Below are positions 15,351 to 24,313 of a DNA stretch of 64,000 bases, one piece after another (the stretch's first letter is position 1; the number at the start of each line of letters is the position of its first letter). A program made the translations under genes and the position numbers. The notes below the pieces were generated by a model that was not told where the DNA came from, did no database searches, and was given only the letters and a program-made list of their open reading frames with translations. The stretch is from Burkholderia sp. Bp9143 (GTDB taxonomy: Bacteria > Pseudomonadota > Gammaproteobacteria > Burkholderiales > Burkholderiaceae). Location: positions 1 through 64,000 of the forward strand of contig NZ_QTPO01000020.1 in assembly GCF_003853645.1 (NCBI RefSeq), read 5' to 3'.

Positions 15351-16232
15351 TCAATGCAGATGCTTCAACTTGTCAGGATTTCGCACGACATAGATCGCGA
15401 CGATCTTCCCGTCCTCGATCTCGAGCGCGGTCGTCTGCAACTCGCCGTCGGCCTCCAGCGTGACGAACCCCGGCAGCCCGTTGATGAACCCGGCACGCAC
15501 GAGCTTCGACGCATGCGTGGCGAACAGCTCGGCCAGGTATTCGTGCACCCTCATCACGCGCTCGAAGCCGAATACCGGCTTGCCCGCGGCCGGGCGCTTG
15601 CCGCCGCCGTCCGAATGCAGGCTTACGTCCTCGGCGAGCATCGCGCCGAGCGCGCGCATGTCGCCGCTGCGTGATGCCGCGAAGAACGCCTCGGCCAGCG
15701 CGATCCCGCGCTGCTTCTCGACATGAAACCGCGGCCGCGCCTCGCGCACATGCGTGCGTGCTCGTGCAGCGAGCTGCCGGCAGGCGGCCGGGTCGCGCTG
15801 GATCGTCGTCGCGATCTCGTCGAACGCGAGGCCGAACACGTCGTGCAACAGGAACGCCGCGCGTTCGAGCGGCGACAGCCGTTCGAGCGCGAGCATCAGC
15901 GGCAGCGTGACGTCCTCCTGTTCATCTTCCTCGACGACCGGCTCGGGCAGCCACGGGCCGATATAGGTCTCGCGCTGGTGCCGCGCGGACTTCAGCTGAT
16001 CGAGGCACATGCGCATCACCATGCGGCGCAGGAACGCCTCGGGCACGCGCACCTCGGTGCGGTCGACGTCCATCCAGCGGATGAACGCCTCCTGCACCAT
16101 GTCCTCGGCGTCCGCGACGGAACCGAGCATCCGGTACGCGACGCGAATCAGCGTGCGACGCAGCGGGTCGAAGCTCGCCGCTGCGTCGGCCCGGTCTTCG
16201 GCGCTGCCCGCAGCCGGAACGAGGCGGGTCAT
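15351..16232 (-). CDS. ECF41-family sigma factor with SnoaL-like tail
   Basis: A 293-residue sigma factor. Regions 2 and 4 occupy residues about 25-180 (YRMLGSVADAEDMVQEAFIRW; LSPLERAAFLLHDVFGLAFDE). A SnoaL-like C-terminal domain of about 110 residues follows. All three signatures of the ECF41 group are visible: WLPEP in the linker, DGGGK in the tail and NPDKL near the end. In this group the tail modulates activity and no classical anti-sigma factor is needed (family knowledge). It sits one base past the start of overlap with its conserved partner gene (TGATG). Confidence 0.93.
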   Translation of the reverse strand: MTRLVPAAGSAEDRADAAASFDPLRRTLIRVAYRMLGSVADAEDMVQEAFIRWMDVDRTEVRVPEAFLRRMVMRMCLDQLKSARHQRETYIGPWLPEPVVEEDEQEDVTLPLMLALERLSPLERAAFLLHDVFGLAFDEIATTIQRDPAACRQLAARARTHVREARPRFHVEKQRGIALAEAFFAASRSGDMRALGAMLAEDVSLHSDGGGKRPAAGKPVFGFERVMRVHEYLAELFATHASKLVRAGFINGLPGFVTLEADGELQTTALEIEDGKIVAIYVVRNPDKLKHLH

Positions 16233-16708
16233 CACGCCACCATCTTCGCGGCAGCGGCTTTCGCTTCGGCCGGATCGATCCACAGCCCGAACCCGACGGC
16301 CAGCCGGTTCCAGCCGTTGATCACGTTGATCATCACCGTGAGTTTCACCTGTTCCTCCTGGCTGAAGTGATCGTTCAGCGCCGCATACGCGGCTTCGTGC
16401 GCGCCATGGCCTTCCGACAGCCGCGTGAGCGCGTCGGTCCAGCCGAGCGCCGCGCGTTCGCGGTCGGTGTAGCAGGGCGCTTCGCGCCACGCGGCCAGCA
16501 GGTTGATGCGCTGCTCGGTCTCGCCTTGCTCGCGCGCCTCGACGGTGTGCATGTTAAGGCAGTTCGCGCATGCGTTGATCTGCGATGCGCGGATCTTGAC
16601 CAGCTCGATCAGCGTCGGCTCGAGGCTCCCGGCAGCGGCGACCGATACGGCCATCCAGTTCTTCATCAGCGCGGGGGCGGCGGCAAACGGATTGAGTTTC
16701 GCAGTCAT
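16232..16708 (-). CDS. carboxymuconolactone decarboxylase-family protein (AhpD-like)
   Basis: A 158-residue CMD-domain protein with the redox motif CANCLNMH (Cys-x-x-Cys, then His) at about residue 40, as in AhpD-type alkylhydroperoxidases. Proteins of this family are the standard neighbours and targets of ECF41 sigma factors. The ATG follows GGAGAAGGA. Its stop overlaps the sigma ATG by one base, so both are one operon under the promoter at 16744-16771. The likely role is peroxide or quinone-related redox protection. Confidence 0.9.
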   Translation of the reverse strand: MTAKLNPFAAAPALMKNWMAVSVAAAGSLEPTLIELVKIRASQINACANCLNMHTVEAREQGETEQRINLLAAWREAPCYTDRERAALGWTDALTRLSEGHGAHEAAYAALNDHFSQEEQVKLTVMINVINGWNRLAVGFGLWIDPAEAKAAAAKMVA

Positions 16709-16743
16709 GGTTCCTTCTCCTTTCGTGTGGGTTCCGGTGATAT

Positions 16744-16771
16744 GACGAGCGAGCACCCCGCGCGTGTGACA
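16744..16771 (-). promoter_or_regulatory. ECF41-type promoter
   Basis: On the minus strand: TGTCACA (16765-16771), a 17-base spacer and CGTC (16744-16747), 36 bases before the CMD-protein ATG. TGTCACA/CGTC is the motif reported for ECF41-dependent promoters, so the sigma factor downstream probably controls its own operon from here. Confidence 0.72.
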
Positions 16772-17293
16772 TCGACGCAAAAAATTATTCAAAAGCCGGG
16801 AAGCGTGCGGAGGGGAGAGCAGTCGAACGGCGGTATCGATGCCCGCGACGCCAACGCGCGGACCAGGACCGATATCGGTTGCATGATGCTGCTCCCGCGG
16901 CGAACCCATACCATCCGACCTTTCATGACTCCGGCGTGGGTGTCATGAGGCGTCGGCATGGCGAACACGCAGGCATGCACATTGCGCTCACCTGTCGAGC
17001 CCCGTCATGACGGGCATCGACGGTTCATCACGTCGCCGACCCGAGCATGTTCGATACTTTCATTTTTCTTTCGCGTTTGTTTCACCCGAAATCCGATTCG
17101 CGGCGTTCACATTTCTGGCCCATACTGTTCTGAATGGGCAGATGAAGTGACGCCGCACCAGCGGCCCGGCGCGCGCGCCGGCTGCCCGACGACGCAGCAA
17201 TGAAGGTCGCACGTCAGCCGCGCGCATCCGAGCGCAAGGCTTTCCTTTTTCCGGCAACGCAACGCAGCGAATCGCGACGTGGACGGTAAACCG
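16772..17293. other. gene-free gap before egtB
   Basis: These 520 bases separate the divergent ECF41 operon and egtB. Apart from AT-rich tracts around 17055-17110 that could hold the egtB promoter, I see no hairpin, repeat or reading frame worth naming. Confidence 0.4.
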
Positions 17294-18523
17294 ATGAGCC
17301 TCCTTGCATCCCAGCTTCAGCGCCGTTACCAGGACGTGCGCGCCCAGAGCGTCGCATTGACCACGACGCTGTCCGCCGAAGACCAGGCCGTGCAGTCGAT
17401 GCCCGACGCGAGTCCGGTGAAATGGCATCTCGCGCATACGACCTGGTTCTTCGAAACCGTCGTGCTGATGCGCCGCGTGCGCGGCTACGCGCCGTTCGAC
17501 GACGCATTCCAGTTCCTCTTCAATTCCTATTACGAAGCGCTCGGCCCGCGCCATCCGCGGCCGCAGCGCGGGCTGCTCACGCGTCCGTCGCTCGATGAGG
17601 TGCATGCGTACCGGCAGTACGTCGACGACGCGATGCTGCGCGCGCTCGAAGTCGCCGATCCGGCGTTGCTCGCCACGATCGCGCCCGAGATCGAACTCGG
17701 CCTGCATCACGAACAGCAGCATCAGGAGCTGATCGTCACGGACATGCTGCATGCGTTCTCGTGCAACCCGCTGAAGCCTGCGTTCCGGCCGCGCAACGGC
17801 GCCGACGCGCATGCCGCCCTGGCCGCGGGCGATGCCGGCCCGTCGCGCTGGCTGCATCAGCCAGGCGGGCTCGTCGAGATCGGCCACGACGGCGACGCGT
17901 TCTCGTTCGACAACGAACGGCCGCGCCATACGGCGCTCGTGCGTCCGTGCGAGATCGCGAACCGTCTCGTCACGAATGCGGAATTCGCGGCCTTCATCGC
18001 GGACGGCGGCTACGCACGCCCCGAATACTGGCTGTCCGACGGCTGGGCGACGGTGCAGCGGGAAGGGTGGCGAGGGCCCGCGTACTGGATTCCCGACGAC
18101 GACGGTGATCCAGCAACCGCACACGGATGGCACACGTTCGGCCTGCACGGCGTGGCGCCGCTCGCGCCCGACGCGCCCGTGTGTCACGTGAGCTTCTACG
18201 AAGCGGCCGCGTACGCGGAATGGGTCGGCGCACGCCTGCCGACCGAGTTCGAATGGGAAGCGGCGTTCGGCGCGGATGGCATCACGCAGATGCTCGGGCA
18301 CGTATGGCAGTGGACACGTTCGTCCTACGAGCCGTATCCGGGCTTTCGGCCGCTCGCGGGGGTCGCTGCCGAGTACAACGGCAAGTTCATGGTCGGCCAG
18401 CAGGTCCTGCGCGGCAGCAGCATCGCGACGCCGCCGGGGCACGAACGGCCGACGTATCGCAATTTCTTTCCGCCGGCCGCCCGCTGGCAATTCACGGGAG
18501 TGCGACTTGCGCGAGACGTCTGA
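17294..18523 (+). CDS. egtB: EgtB, hercynylcysteine sulfoxide synthase-type iron enzyme
   Basis: A 409-residue non-haem iron oxygenase of ergothioneine synthesis. It joins trimethylhistidine (hercynine) to a thiol donor (gamma-glutamylcysteine or cysteine) using O2. The N-terminal DinB-like part carries the iron ligands: HLAHTTWFFE (residue about 46) and HHEQQHQE (about 138-145). A formylglycine-generating-enzyme-like domain with EFEWEAAFG and WQWTRSSYEPYPGF follows. The ATG after GGACGG is chosen; a GTG 15 bases upstream is possible. egtD overlaps its end, so the pair forms the whole visible pathway, and no egtA/C/E homologue is nearby. Confidence 0.92.
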   Translation: MSLLASQLQRRYQDVRAQSVALTTTLSAEDQAVQSMPDASPVKWHLAHTTWFFETVVLMRRVRGYAPFDDAFQFLFNSYYEALGPRHPRPQRGLLTRPSLDEVHAYRQYVDDAMLRALEVADPALLATIAPEIELGLHHEQQHQELIVTDMLHAFSCNPLKPAFRPRNGADAHAALAAGDAGPSRWLHQPGGLVEIGHDGDAFSFDNERPRHTALVRPCEIANRLVTNAEFAAFIADGGYARPEYWLSDGWATVQREGWRGPAYWIPDDDGDPATAHGWHTFGLHGVAPLAPDAPVCHVSFYEAAAYAEWVGARLPTEFEWEAAFGADGITQMLGHVWQWTRSSYEPYPGFRPLAGVAAEYNGKFMVGQQVLRGSSIATPPGHERPTYRNFFPPAARWQFTGVRLARDV

Positions 18524-19520
18524 CCTGACGGCCACGAGCGGTGGCCTGCAACCCGCCCGCGATGCGCGGCCGAGCGCGTTCGAGCGCGACCTGATCGACG
18601 GACTGTCGCGCACGCCGCGCAGCATTCCGCCGAAATACTTCTACGATGCGGCCGGTTCCGCGCTGTTCGACCGCATCTGCGAACTGCCCGAGTACTACCC
18701 GACGCGCACCGAGCTCGGCATCCTGCGCGATCGCGCGGCCGAGATCGTGCGGCGCGTCGGCCCGCATGCGGACATCGTCGAATTCGGCGCGGGTTCGCTC
18801 GAGAAGATCCGCGTGCTGCTCGACGCGTGCGCGGACAACTACGCGAACGCGCCGGCGCGCTACGTGCCGATCGACATCTCGGCCGACTACCTGCACGGCG
18901 CGGCCGCGCGGCTGCGCGCCGCGTATCCGTGGCTCGACGTCGCGCCGATCGCGGCCGACTACACGAAGGCCGAGCAACTGGCCGAACTGACCGAAACGCC
19001 GCGCCGGCGCATCGGCTTCTTCCCCGGCTCGACGATCGGCAACTTCTCGCCGGAGGAAGCCGATGCGTTCCTGCGCGACGCCGCGCGGCTGTTGCGCGGC
19101 GGCGGCCTGCTGGTCGGCGCGGATCTCGTGAAGGACGAGCGCACGCTGCATCACGCGTACAACGACGCGCAGGGCGTGACCGCACGGTTCAACCTGAACC
19201 TGCTCGCCCGTGCGAACGCGGAGCTCGGCGCGGACTTCGATCTCGACGCGTTCTCGCATTGCGCGTTCTACGATCGCGAACGACAGCGCATCGAGATGCA
19301 TCTCGTCAGCGATATCGCGCAGACGGTGCACGTGCGTGGCCACGCGTTCCGCTTCGAGGCCGGCGAGCGTATCCACACGGAGAACTCGCACAAGTTCACG
19401 ATCGACGGCTTCCATGCGATCGCGCGGCGTGCGGGCTTCGAGCCCGACACCGTGTGGACCGACGAGGGCAACCTGTTCAGCGTGCACTGGCTGCGCAGCG
19501 TCGACGATATCCGCGCGTAA
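18507..19520 (+). CDS. egtD: EgtD, histidine N-alpha-methyltransferase
   Basis: A 337-residue SAM enzyme that trimethylates histidine to hercynine, the first step of ergothioneine synthesis. Family marks are IPPKYFYDAAGSALFDRI, LPEYYPTRTE, EFGAGSLEKIRVLLDA (SAM site), YVPIDIS and FFPGSTIGNF. There is no ATG near the expected start. A TTG six bases after GGGAG is the best choice and makes a 17-base overlap with egtB. The length fits the usual 320-330 residues. Confidence 0.93.
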   Translation: MRETSDLTATSGGLQPARDARPSAFERDLIDGLSRTPRSIPPKYFYDAAGSALFDRICELPEYYPTRTELGILRDRAAEIVRRVGPHADIVEFGAGSLEKIRVLLDACADNYANAPARYVPIDISADYLHGAAARLRAAYPWLDVAPIAADYTKAEQLAELTETPRRRIGFFPGSTIGNFSPEEADAFLRDAARLLRGGGLLVGADLVKDERTLHHAYNDAQGVTARFNLNLLARANAELGADFDLDAFSHCAFYDRERQRIEMHLVSDIAQTVHVRGHAFRFEAGERIHTENSHKFTIDGFHAIARRAGFEPDTVWTDEGNLFSVHWLRSVDDIRA

Positions 19521-19610
19521 CGTCGTTGCGATCCGCTCGCGCGGCGTGCATGCGGATCGCGTGCTGCCTGCATCGCAGGCCTGCTCTCCGGAAAAATTTC
19601 CCGACCTTAC

Positions 19611-19646
19611 CGATTCGATGCGCCGTTGCAACGGCGCGTCGAATCG
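19611..19646 (+). terminator. near-perfect 36-nt palindrome after egtD
   Basis: Two 18-base halves (19611-19628 and 19629-19646) are reverse complements at 17 of 18 positions, giving a long stem. The downstream tract is C/T-rich but has no real T run. It could be a terminator for egtBD or an operator-like site for the following secreted-protein genes. Confidence 0.45.
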
Positions 19647-19792
19647 CTCGTCCCCCTTGTCCCGCAAGGCTTTGCGCCCCTCCGTAAACGTCCGTTACCG
19701 GTCTCGCATACCCGTTTCACCTGTGTCGGCGCCTGGTGCCTAGACTCCGAACCGTAGTCACATGACGCACGACACGTGCAGGGAGTCGCAAA

Positions 19793-20122
19793 ATGAGCAA
19801 GAAACTAATTCTCGGTGCAGTTCTCGGTGTGGCGGCGCTGGCAGCTTCGGGCGTCGCATCGGCCCACGTCGACCTGTCGGTCGGCATCGGCGTGCCGGGC
19901 GTCTATGCGGCACCGGAGCCGGTCTACGTCGCGCCGCCGCAGCCGGTCTATGTCGCGCCTTCGCCGCCGGTGATGTACGCGCCGGTGGGCTATCGCGATG
20001 ACGACTGGCGTGCGCGTCAGTGGCGCGAACACGAGTGGCGCCGCCGTGAATGGCGCGAGCATGAGTGGCGCGACCGCGGCGGCTGGCATGACGGCGACGG
20101 CTGGCGCGGCCGCTGGAACTGA
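19793..20122 (+). CDS. PXPV-repeat secreted protein
   Basis: A 109-residue exported protein. The signal peptide is residues 1-24 (ending VASA-HV). Next come PXPV-type repeats (APEPVYVAPPQPVYVAPSPPV), a feature of small Burkholderia secreted proteins. Then follows an Arg/Glu/Trp-rich repeat, WREHEWR-RREWREHEWRDR. The charge pattern suggests binding to the envelope or to polyanions. No catalytic motif is seen; function unknown. It starts a row of three small secreted-protein genes. Confidence 0.85.
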   Translation: MSKKLILGAVLGVAALAASGVASAHVDLSVGIGVPGVYAAPEPVYVAPPQPVYVAPSPPVMYAPVGYRDDDWRARQWREHEWRRREWREHEWRDRGGWHDGDGWRGRWN

Positions 20123-20178
20123 GCCCGGCGACCGGCTCACGAGAACACTGATCACGACGACAAGAGGAGAGTGATCGC

Positions 20179-20433
20179 ATGATGCCCATTCGACACATCA
20201 GGGTGTGCGCAACCGCCGCCGTCGTTGCGCTCGCAACGATCGGCAGCGCGCACGCGGCGGGCTGCATGAAGGGCGCGGTGGTGGGCGGCGTCGCCGGCCA
20301 CTACGCGGGACATCACGCCGTGGTCGGCGCGGTCGGCGGCTGTATCGTCGGTCACCACATGGCGAAGAAGCACGAGCAGGAACTGGCCGCGCAGCGCAAG
20401 GCGGCCGCACAGGGCACGCAGCCGGCGCAGTAA
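20179..20433 (+). CDS. small glycine-zipper envelope protein
   Basis: An 84-residue exported protein with signal peptide 1-26 (ending AHA). A glycine-zipper-like segment with two cysteines follows (GCMKGAVVGGVAGHYAGHHAV, VGAVGGCIVGHHMAKK), then a charged, Gln/Lys-rich tail. Such segments insert in or associate with the outer membrane. AGGAG lies nine bases before the first of two adjacent ATG codons. A hairpin closes the gene. Function unknown. Confidence 0.8.
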   Translation: MMPIRHIRVCATAAVVALATIGSAHAAGCMKGAVVGGVAGHYAGHHAVVGAVGGCIVGHHMAKKHEQELAAQRKAAAQGTQPAQ

Positions 20434-20444
20434 GCGTGCTCACC

Positions 20445-20480
20445 GGCGGAAACGGCGCCGCGGTGCCGTTTCCGCCTTTC
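20445..20480 (+). terminator. hairpin terminator after the glycine-zipper gene
   Basis: A perfect 12-base stem, GGCGGAAACGGC (20445-20456) with GCCGTTTCCGCC (20465-20476), then a T-containing but interrupted tract (TTTCATCTTCCTT). Confidence 0.65.
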
Positions 20481-20657
20481 ATCTTCCTTGTCCGGTGACG
20501 GGCCGGCCGCGCAATCCGCGCACGCAGCCGGCACGCCACACATTGATCTGACGAATGTGCGTCGCGCACACCGTTACGATCATTTACAACGTCGAGTCGC
20601 GCGGAAACCGCGTGTTCCTAGAATGCAATCATTCGAACACGCTCCAGGGAGCAAACA

Positions 20658-21026
20658 ATGAAAACGCAACGATATCTTTCCGTCCTGGCAGCCGCGCTGC
20701 TCGCACTCGGTGCCGTTTCCGCGCAGGCAGCGGGCGGTGGCAATGGTGGTGGTGGTGGCGGCGGTCATGGCGCAGGCGGCATGGGTGGCAACGCAGGCGG
20801 CATGTCCGCCGGCCACATGAGCGGACAAGCGCTGAGCAACTCGAACAGCTTCAGCGCTGGCGACCGCGACAAGGGCCTCGCGCGCGCAGCCGATCGCTCC
20901 GACTCGATCGCCGATCGCGCCGGTGCGCAGCCGGGCCATGGGCATGGCCATACGCACGGTCATACCGCACATGCGTCGACGTCCACGCATCACGCACATC
21001 GCAACGCGTTCGGGCGCACGCTGTAA
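20658..21026 (+). CDS. secreted Gly- and His-rich protein
   Basis: A 122-residue exported protein: signal peptide 1-24 (ending AQA), a run of glycines (about 25-50), a polar middle (SNSNSFSAGDRDKG), and a histidine-rich end (GHGHGHTHGHTAHAS, HHAHRN). The His cluster would bind transition metals such as nickel, zinc or copper (inference). The ribosome site GGGAGC precedes the ATG. A strong terminator follows. Low-complexity composition limits further reading. Confidence 0.8.
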   Translation: MKTQRYLSVLAAALLALGAVSAQAAGGGNGGGGGGGHGAGGMGGNAGGMSAGHMSGQALSNSNSFSAGDRDKGLARAADRSDSIADRAGAQPGHGHGHTHGHTAHASTSTHHAHRNAFGRTL

Positions 21027-21048
21027 CCGCGGCGCACGCATGCGGAAG

Positions 21049-21072
21049 AAGGGCGCTTCGGCGCCCTTTTTT
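21049..21072 (+). terminator. terminator of the His-rich protein gene
   Basis: An eight-base stem AAGGGCGC/GCGCCCTT with a TTCG tetraloop (21057-21060), followed directly by a T run. It lies 23 bases after the stop. Confidence 0.9.
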
Positions 21073-21246
21073 CATGGCGGCGGCGAAACGGATGTGTCGC
21101 GCGCCGGCATCGTATCGCCCCCGATTTGCAACCAGCCGTAACCATGCGCGCGAACGGGCGAGGATACGAATCGCTTTCATCTGAATGACAGACGGATTCG
21201 TCCCCGTGGAGCCCGCCATCGCAGCAGCATCGCGGCCCGCTCCATG

Positions 21247-21273
21247 AAAAAAGGGCGGCTCGTCGCCGCCCTT
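21247..21273 (-). terminator. terminator of the type III restriction operon
   Basis: On the minus strand a nine-base stem AAGGGCGGC/GCCGCCCTT with a five-base loop runs into TTTTTT, four bases past the res stop. It faces the plus-strand terminator at 21049-21072 across a 170-base gap with nothing else visible. Confidence 0.88.
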
Positions 21274-21277
21274 CGTT

Positions 21278-24200
21278 TCAGCGCCCCACGCCGGCCAGCG
21301 GCGCGACGGATGCAACAGGCTCGAACAACGCATCGGCCTGCCTGACGCGCACGAACCGCGCCGCGTCTCCTCCCTCCACCAGCGCCCGGAAATGCGCTTC
21401 GCCGCACGCGAGCTTCGCGCGCTCGTGCTCGCTCGTCACGTCGCCGTCGGCATTCGGCGTATCGACGACGAAATACAGCCGCTCGCCGCCGTCCTGCTCC
21501 GCGAGCACCGCCCAGTCGGGGTGATAGCTGCCGAGCGGCGTCGGCACGCGGAACCATGCAGGCAGCTTCGCGTACAGCTTCACGCCGTCGTGCGCTTCGA
21601 GCGCATCGGCGAACGCGCGCTCCGCGTCGGTCTCGCACACGACGGCCTCGTGGATCGACTTCCGCGCATCGGGCCGCAGGTTGCGCAGATAACCGGTCAG
21701 CGCCTCGCTCTCGAACGACTCGAGCGCATGCACGTGGCGTTCGCCGAGTTTCCGGTACGCGATGCCCGCGACGAGCGCGAGACGCTTGCAGCGGTTGATC
21801 GCATCGGCGGCCAGCGTGATGAACTGCTGCGGATTCACGCGGAAATCGTCGAGCCGGCCGCTGTCGGCCAGGATCGTCGCGAGCGAGCGGCGCGTGAGCT
21901 GCGTGCGGTCCTGCAGTTCGGTGAGCAGGTCGGGCAGCGGAAGCTCGCCTTCGTCGATCAGCACCGTACCGGCGCCGGCCACCTCGATCGCCTCGATGCC
22001 GGCCTTGCCGATGTCGATCTCGGCCTTGCGCCACTGCAGCCGTGCGCGCGCGATGTCCGGCGCGTCGCGCAGCGCGGCCGTGCAGTCGCGCACGAGCTTC
22101 GCGTTGTCGAACTCGACGCTGTACACGGTGCGATGGCGGATACGGTCCCACAGCGCGCGGAAGTCGTCGCCGAACACGACCGCCTTGCCCGACGTGTCGC
22201 GCCGCAACGCGATCGCGCGGCGCTCGTCCGCATTGCGCACCGCGAAACGGCCCGACAGCTTGCGCAGCGTCGCGACGATCGGCGCGCGCAGCGATTCGAA
22301 CGCGTCGGGCAGCACGAGCGCGCTCTGGCGCAGCGCATCCTTCAGCCGGTCGAGCACCTTGCCCTGCGCGTCGACGTAGCCCTGCTCGTGCAGATGCGCC
22401 CACAGCACGCGCGACAGCTCGATGCCGAGCGCGTGCGCGGGCCCGTCGCCTTCCTGCACCGGCAGCGCCGCGAACTGGTGCTCCTCGACGATTCCGAAGC
22501 GGATGCCCGTATCGGCCTCGATTTCCTTCTGCAGGTTCTCCGCGAACGACTCGTAGCGCTCGGTCGCGATCACGGTGAGCGTGTTCACGCCCGGGTCGCG
22601 CACGCGTTCGCCGTCCTGGTCGACCGCGAGACGCAGCCCGCGGCCGAGCGTCTGGCGGCGCTCGCGTTCGGTCTGGATGTCGCGCAGCGTGCAGATCTGG
22701 AACACGTTCGGGTTGTCCCAGCCTTCCTTCAGCGCCGAGTGCGAGAAGATGAACTTCAGCGGCGTGTCGAACGACAGCAGCGCTTCCTTCTCGCGCATGA
22801 TGAGGCCGTATGCGCGCTCCGCGTTCTCGCGGGCCGCGGCGCTGCTCTCGCTCGTGTCGGTCCAGCCGCCCTTGCGGTCGATCGAGAAGTAGCCGTTGTG
22901 CGCGCGCTCGACTTCGAGTGCCACGTCGACGCCGTCGAACAGCGCACGGTAGGCCGGCACGCGCGCCGCGCGCGCATATTCCTCTTCGAAGATCAGCGCG
23001 TAGTCGCCCTTCACGGGCATCCCGTTCTCGTCGTAGCGGCGATAGCGTTCGACCGAATCGACGAAGAACAGCGACAGCACCTTCACGCCGCGCTCGGCCA
23101 GGCGCAACTCCTTGTCGAGATGCTCGCGGATCGTGCGGCGGATCATCTCGCGCTGCACGGCGAGCGTGTCGATGTCGCCGAACGCCTCGCCGAGCGACAG
23201 GAACGCCTCGCCTTCCGGATGACGCAGCTCGACGTACTCGGCACCCTTCACCGCATGGACTTCGCCGATTCTCAGCCCCGCATACAGCGCGCGCCTGGTC
23301 AGGCGTTCGAGATCATCGCCGTCGGTCGCGGACACGATCTGGCGCTTCACGCCGGCCGCGGTCGCGACGTCGAGCTCCATGCGCGCGCTGATCGCGCCGC
23401 GCCGGTTCGACACGCCGGCGAGCCGCACGTACGGCTTGTTGTGCGCATCCTCGACGATCGCCGACGCGATCTCGATCTGCTTGACGAGCTTGCGCTCGTA
23501 CGCGTCGACCGCATCGAGCCGGTACACCATGTGGTGGCGATCGACGTGCGTCGCCGAATAGCGCAGCGTGCAGAGCGGCGCCATCGCGGCGAGCGCCTCG
23601 CGCCCGCGCCCCTCGAGCCCGCCGTCGACGCTTTGCGGCTCGTCGACGATCACGATCGGCCGCGTCGCGCGGATCAGGTCGATCGGCTTTTCGCCGCCGG
23701 TCTTCTCGCTGTCCTTGTAGAGGTTGTTGATCTCTTTCTTGTTGATCGCGGCAACCGTCATCACCATGATCTGGATCGCGGCGCTCGCCGCGAAGTGGCG
23801 CACCTGGCCGAGCTTCGCCGAGTCGTACAGGAAGTAGTCGTACGGCACGCCCGCGTACAACGCGCGGAAATGGTCCTCGGTGATCGACAGCGTCTTGTGC
23901 ACGCCTTCCTTGATCGCGATCGACGGCACGACGATCACGAACTTCGTGAAGCCGTAGCGGCGGTTCAGCTCGAAGATCGTGCGCAGGTACACGTAGGTCT
24001 TGCCGGTGCCGGTCTCCATCTCGACGGTGAAGTCGCGCGAGCCCGGCTGGCCGGACGGCGGCAGCCCGCCGCGCAACTGCACGTCGGCGAGATTGCGCGC
24101 GAGCGCGTCGTCGGTCAGCGACAGCCGGTTGCCGACGCCTTGCTCCGACACCGCGAAGCCGAGCGAGCCTTGCGCGGCGGCCGTGGTGCCGGGCGCGGCG

Positions 24201-24313
24201 TTCGCGAGCACGCTGAAGTCGCCGCGATACGATTCCTGGCCGCGAAACAGGTCGCAGACGGCGTCGATCGCCTCGCGCTGGTAGTCGAGGTCCGCTTCGA
24301 AATGCAGCCGCAT
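21278..24313 (-). CDS. res: type III restriction endonuclease subunit Res, nuclease motif altered
   Basis: A 1011-residue helicase-nuclease subunit. METGTGKTYVYLR is Walker A (about residue 100), DEPQSVDGG the DExx box (about 220) and QTLGRGLRLAVDQDGER motif VI. The C-terminal nuclease has YHPDWAVL at 930 but then FVVDTPNADGD, where family members normally read FVVETK. The catalytic E-x-K is D951-T-P953. The rest of the domain (KLACGEAHFRAL) is intact. The start ATG overlaps the mod stop by one base (TGATG). Without mod it cannot act; with this change it may translocate but not cut. Confidence 0.92.
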   Translation of the reverse strand: MRLHFEADLDYQREAIDAVCDLFRGQESYRGDFSVLANAAPGTTAAAQGSLGFAVSEQGVGNRLSLTDDALARNLADVQLRGGLPPSGQPGSRDFTVEMETGTGKTYVYLRTIFELNRRYGFTKFVIVVPSIAIKEGVHKTLSITEDHFRALYAGVPYDYFLYDSAKLGQVRHFAASAAIQIMVMTVAAINKKEINNLYKDSEKTGGEKPIDLIRATRPIVIVDEPQSVDGGLEGRGREALAAMAPLCTLRYSATHVDRHHMVYRLDAVDAYERKLVKQIEIASAIVEDAHNKPYVRLAGVSNRRGAISARMELDVATAAGVKRQIVSATDGDDLERLTRRALYAGLRIGEVHAVKGAEYVELRHPEGEAFLSLGEAFGDIDTLAVQREMIRRTIREHLDKELRLAERGVKVLSLFFVDSVERYRRYDENGMPVKGDYALIFEEEYARAARVPAYRALFDGVDVALEVERAHNGYFSIDRKGGWTDTSESSAAARENAERAYGLIMREKEALLSFDTPLKFIFSHSALKEGWDNPNVFQICTLRDIQTERERRQTLGRGLRLAVDQDGERVRDPGVNTLTVIATERYESFAENLQKEIEADTGIRFGIVEEHQFAALPVQEGDGPAHALGIELSRVLWAHLHEQGYVDAQGKVLDRLKDALRQSALVLPDAFESLRAPIVATLRKLSGRFAVRNADERRAIALRRDTSGKAVVFGDDFRALWDRIRHRTVYSVEFDNAKLVRDCTAALRDAPDIARARLQWRKAEIDIGKAGIEAIEVAGAGTVLIDEGELPLPDLLTELQDRTQLTRRSLATILADSGRLDDFRVNPQQFITLAADAINRCKRLALVAGIAYRKLGERHVHALESFESEALTGYLRNLRPDARKSIHEAVVCETDAERAFADALEAHDGVKLYAKLPAWFRVPTPLGSYHPDWAVLAEQDGGERLYFVVDTPNADGDVTSEHERAKLACGEAHFRALVEGGDAARFVRVRQADALFEPVASVAPLAGVGR

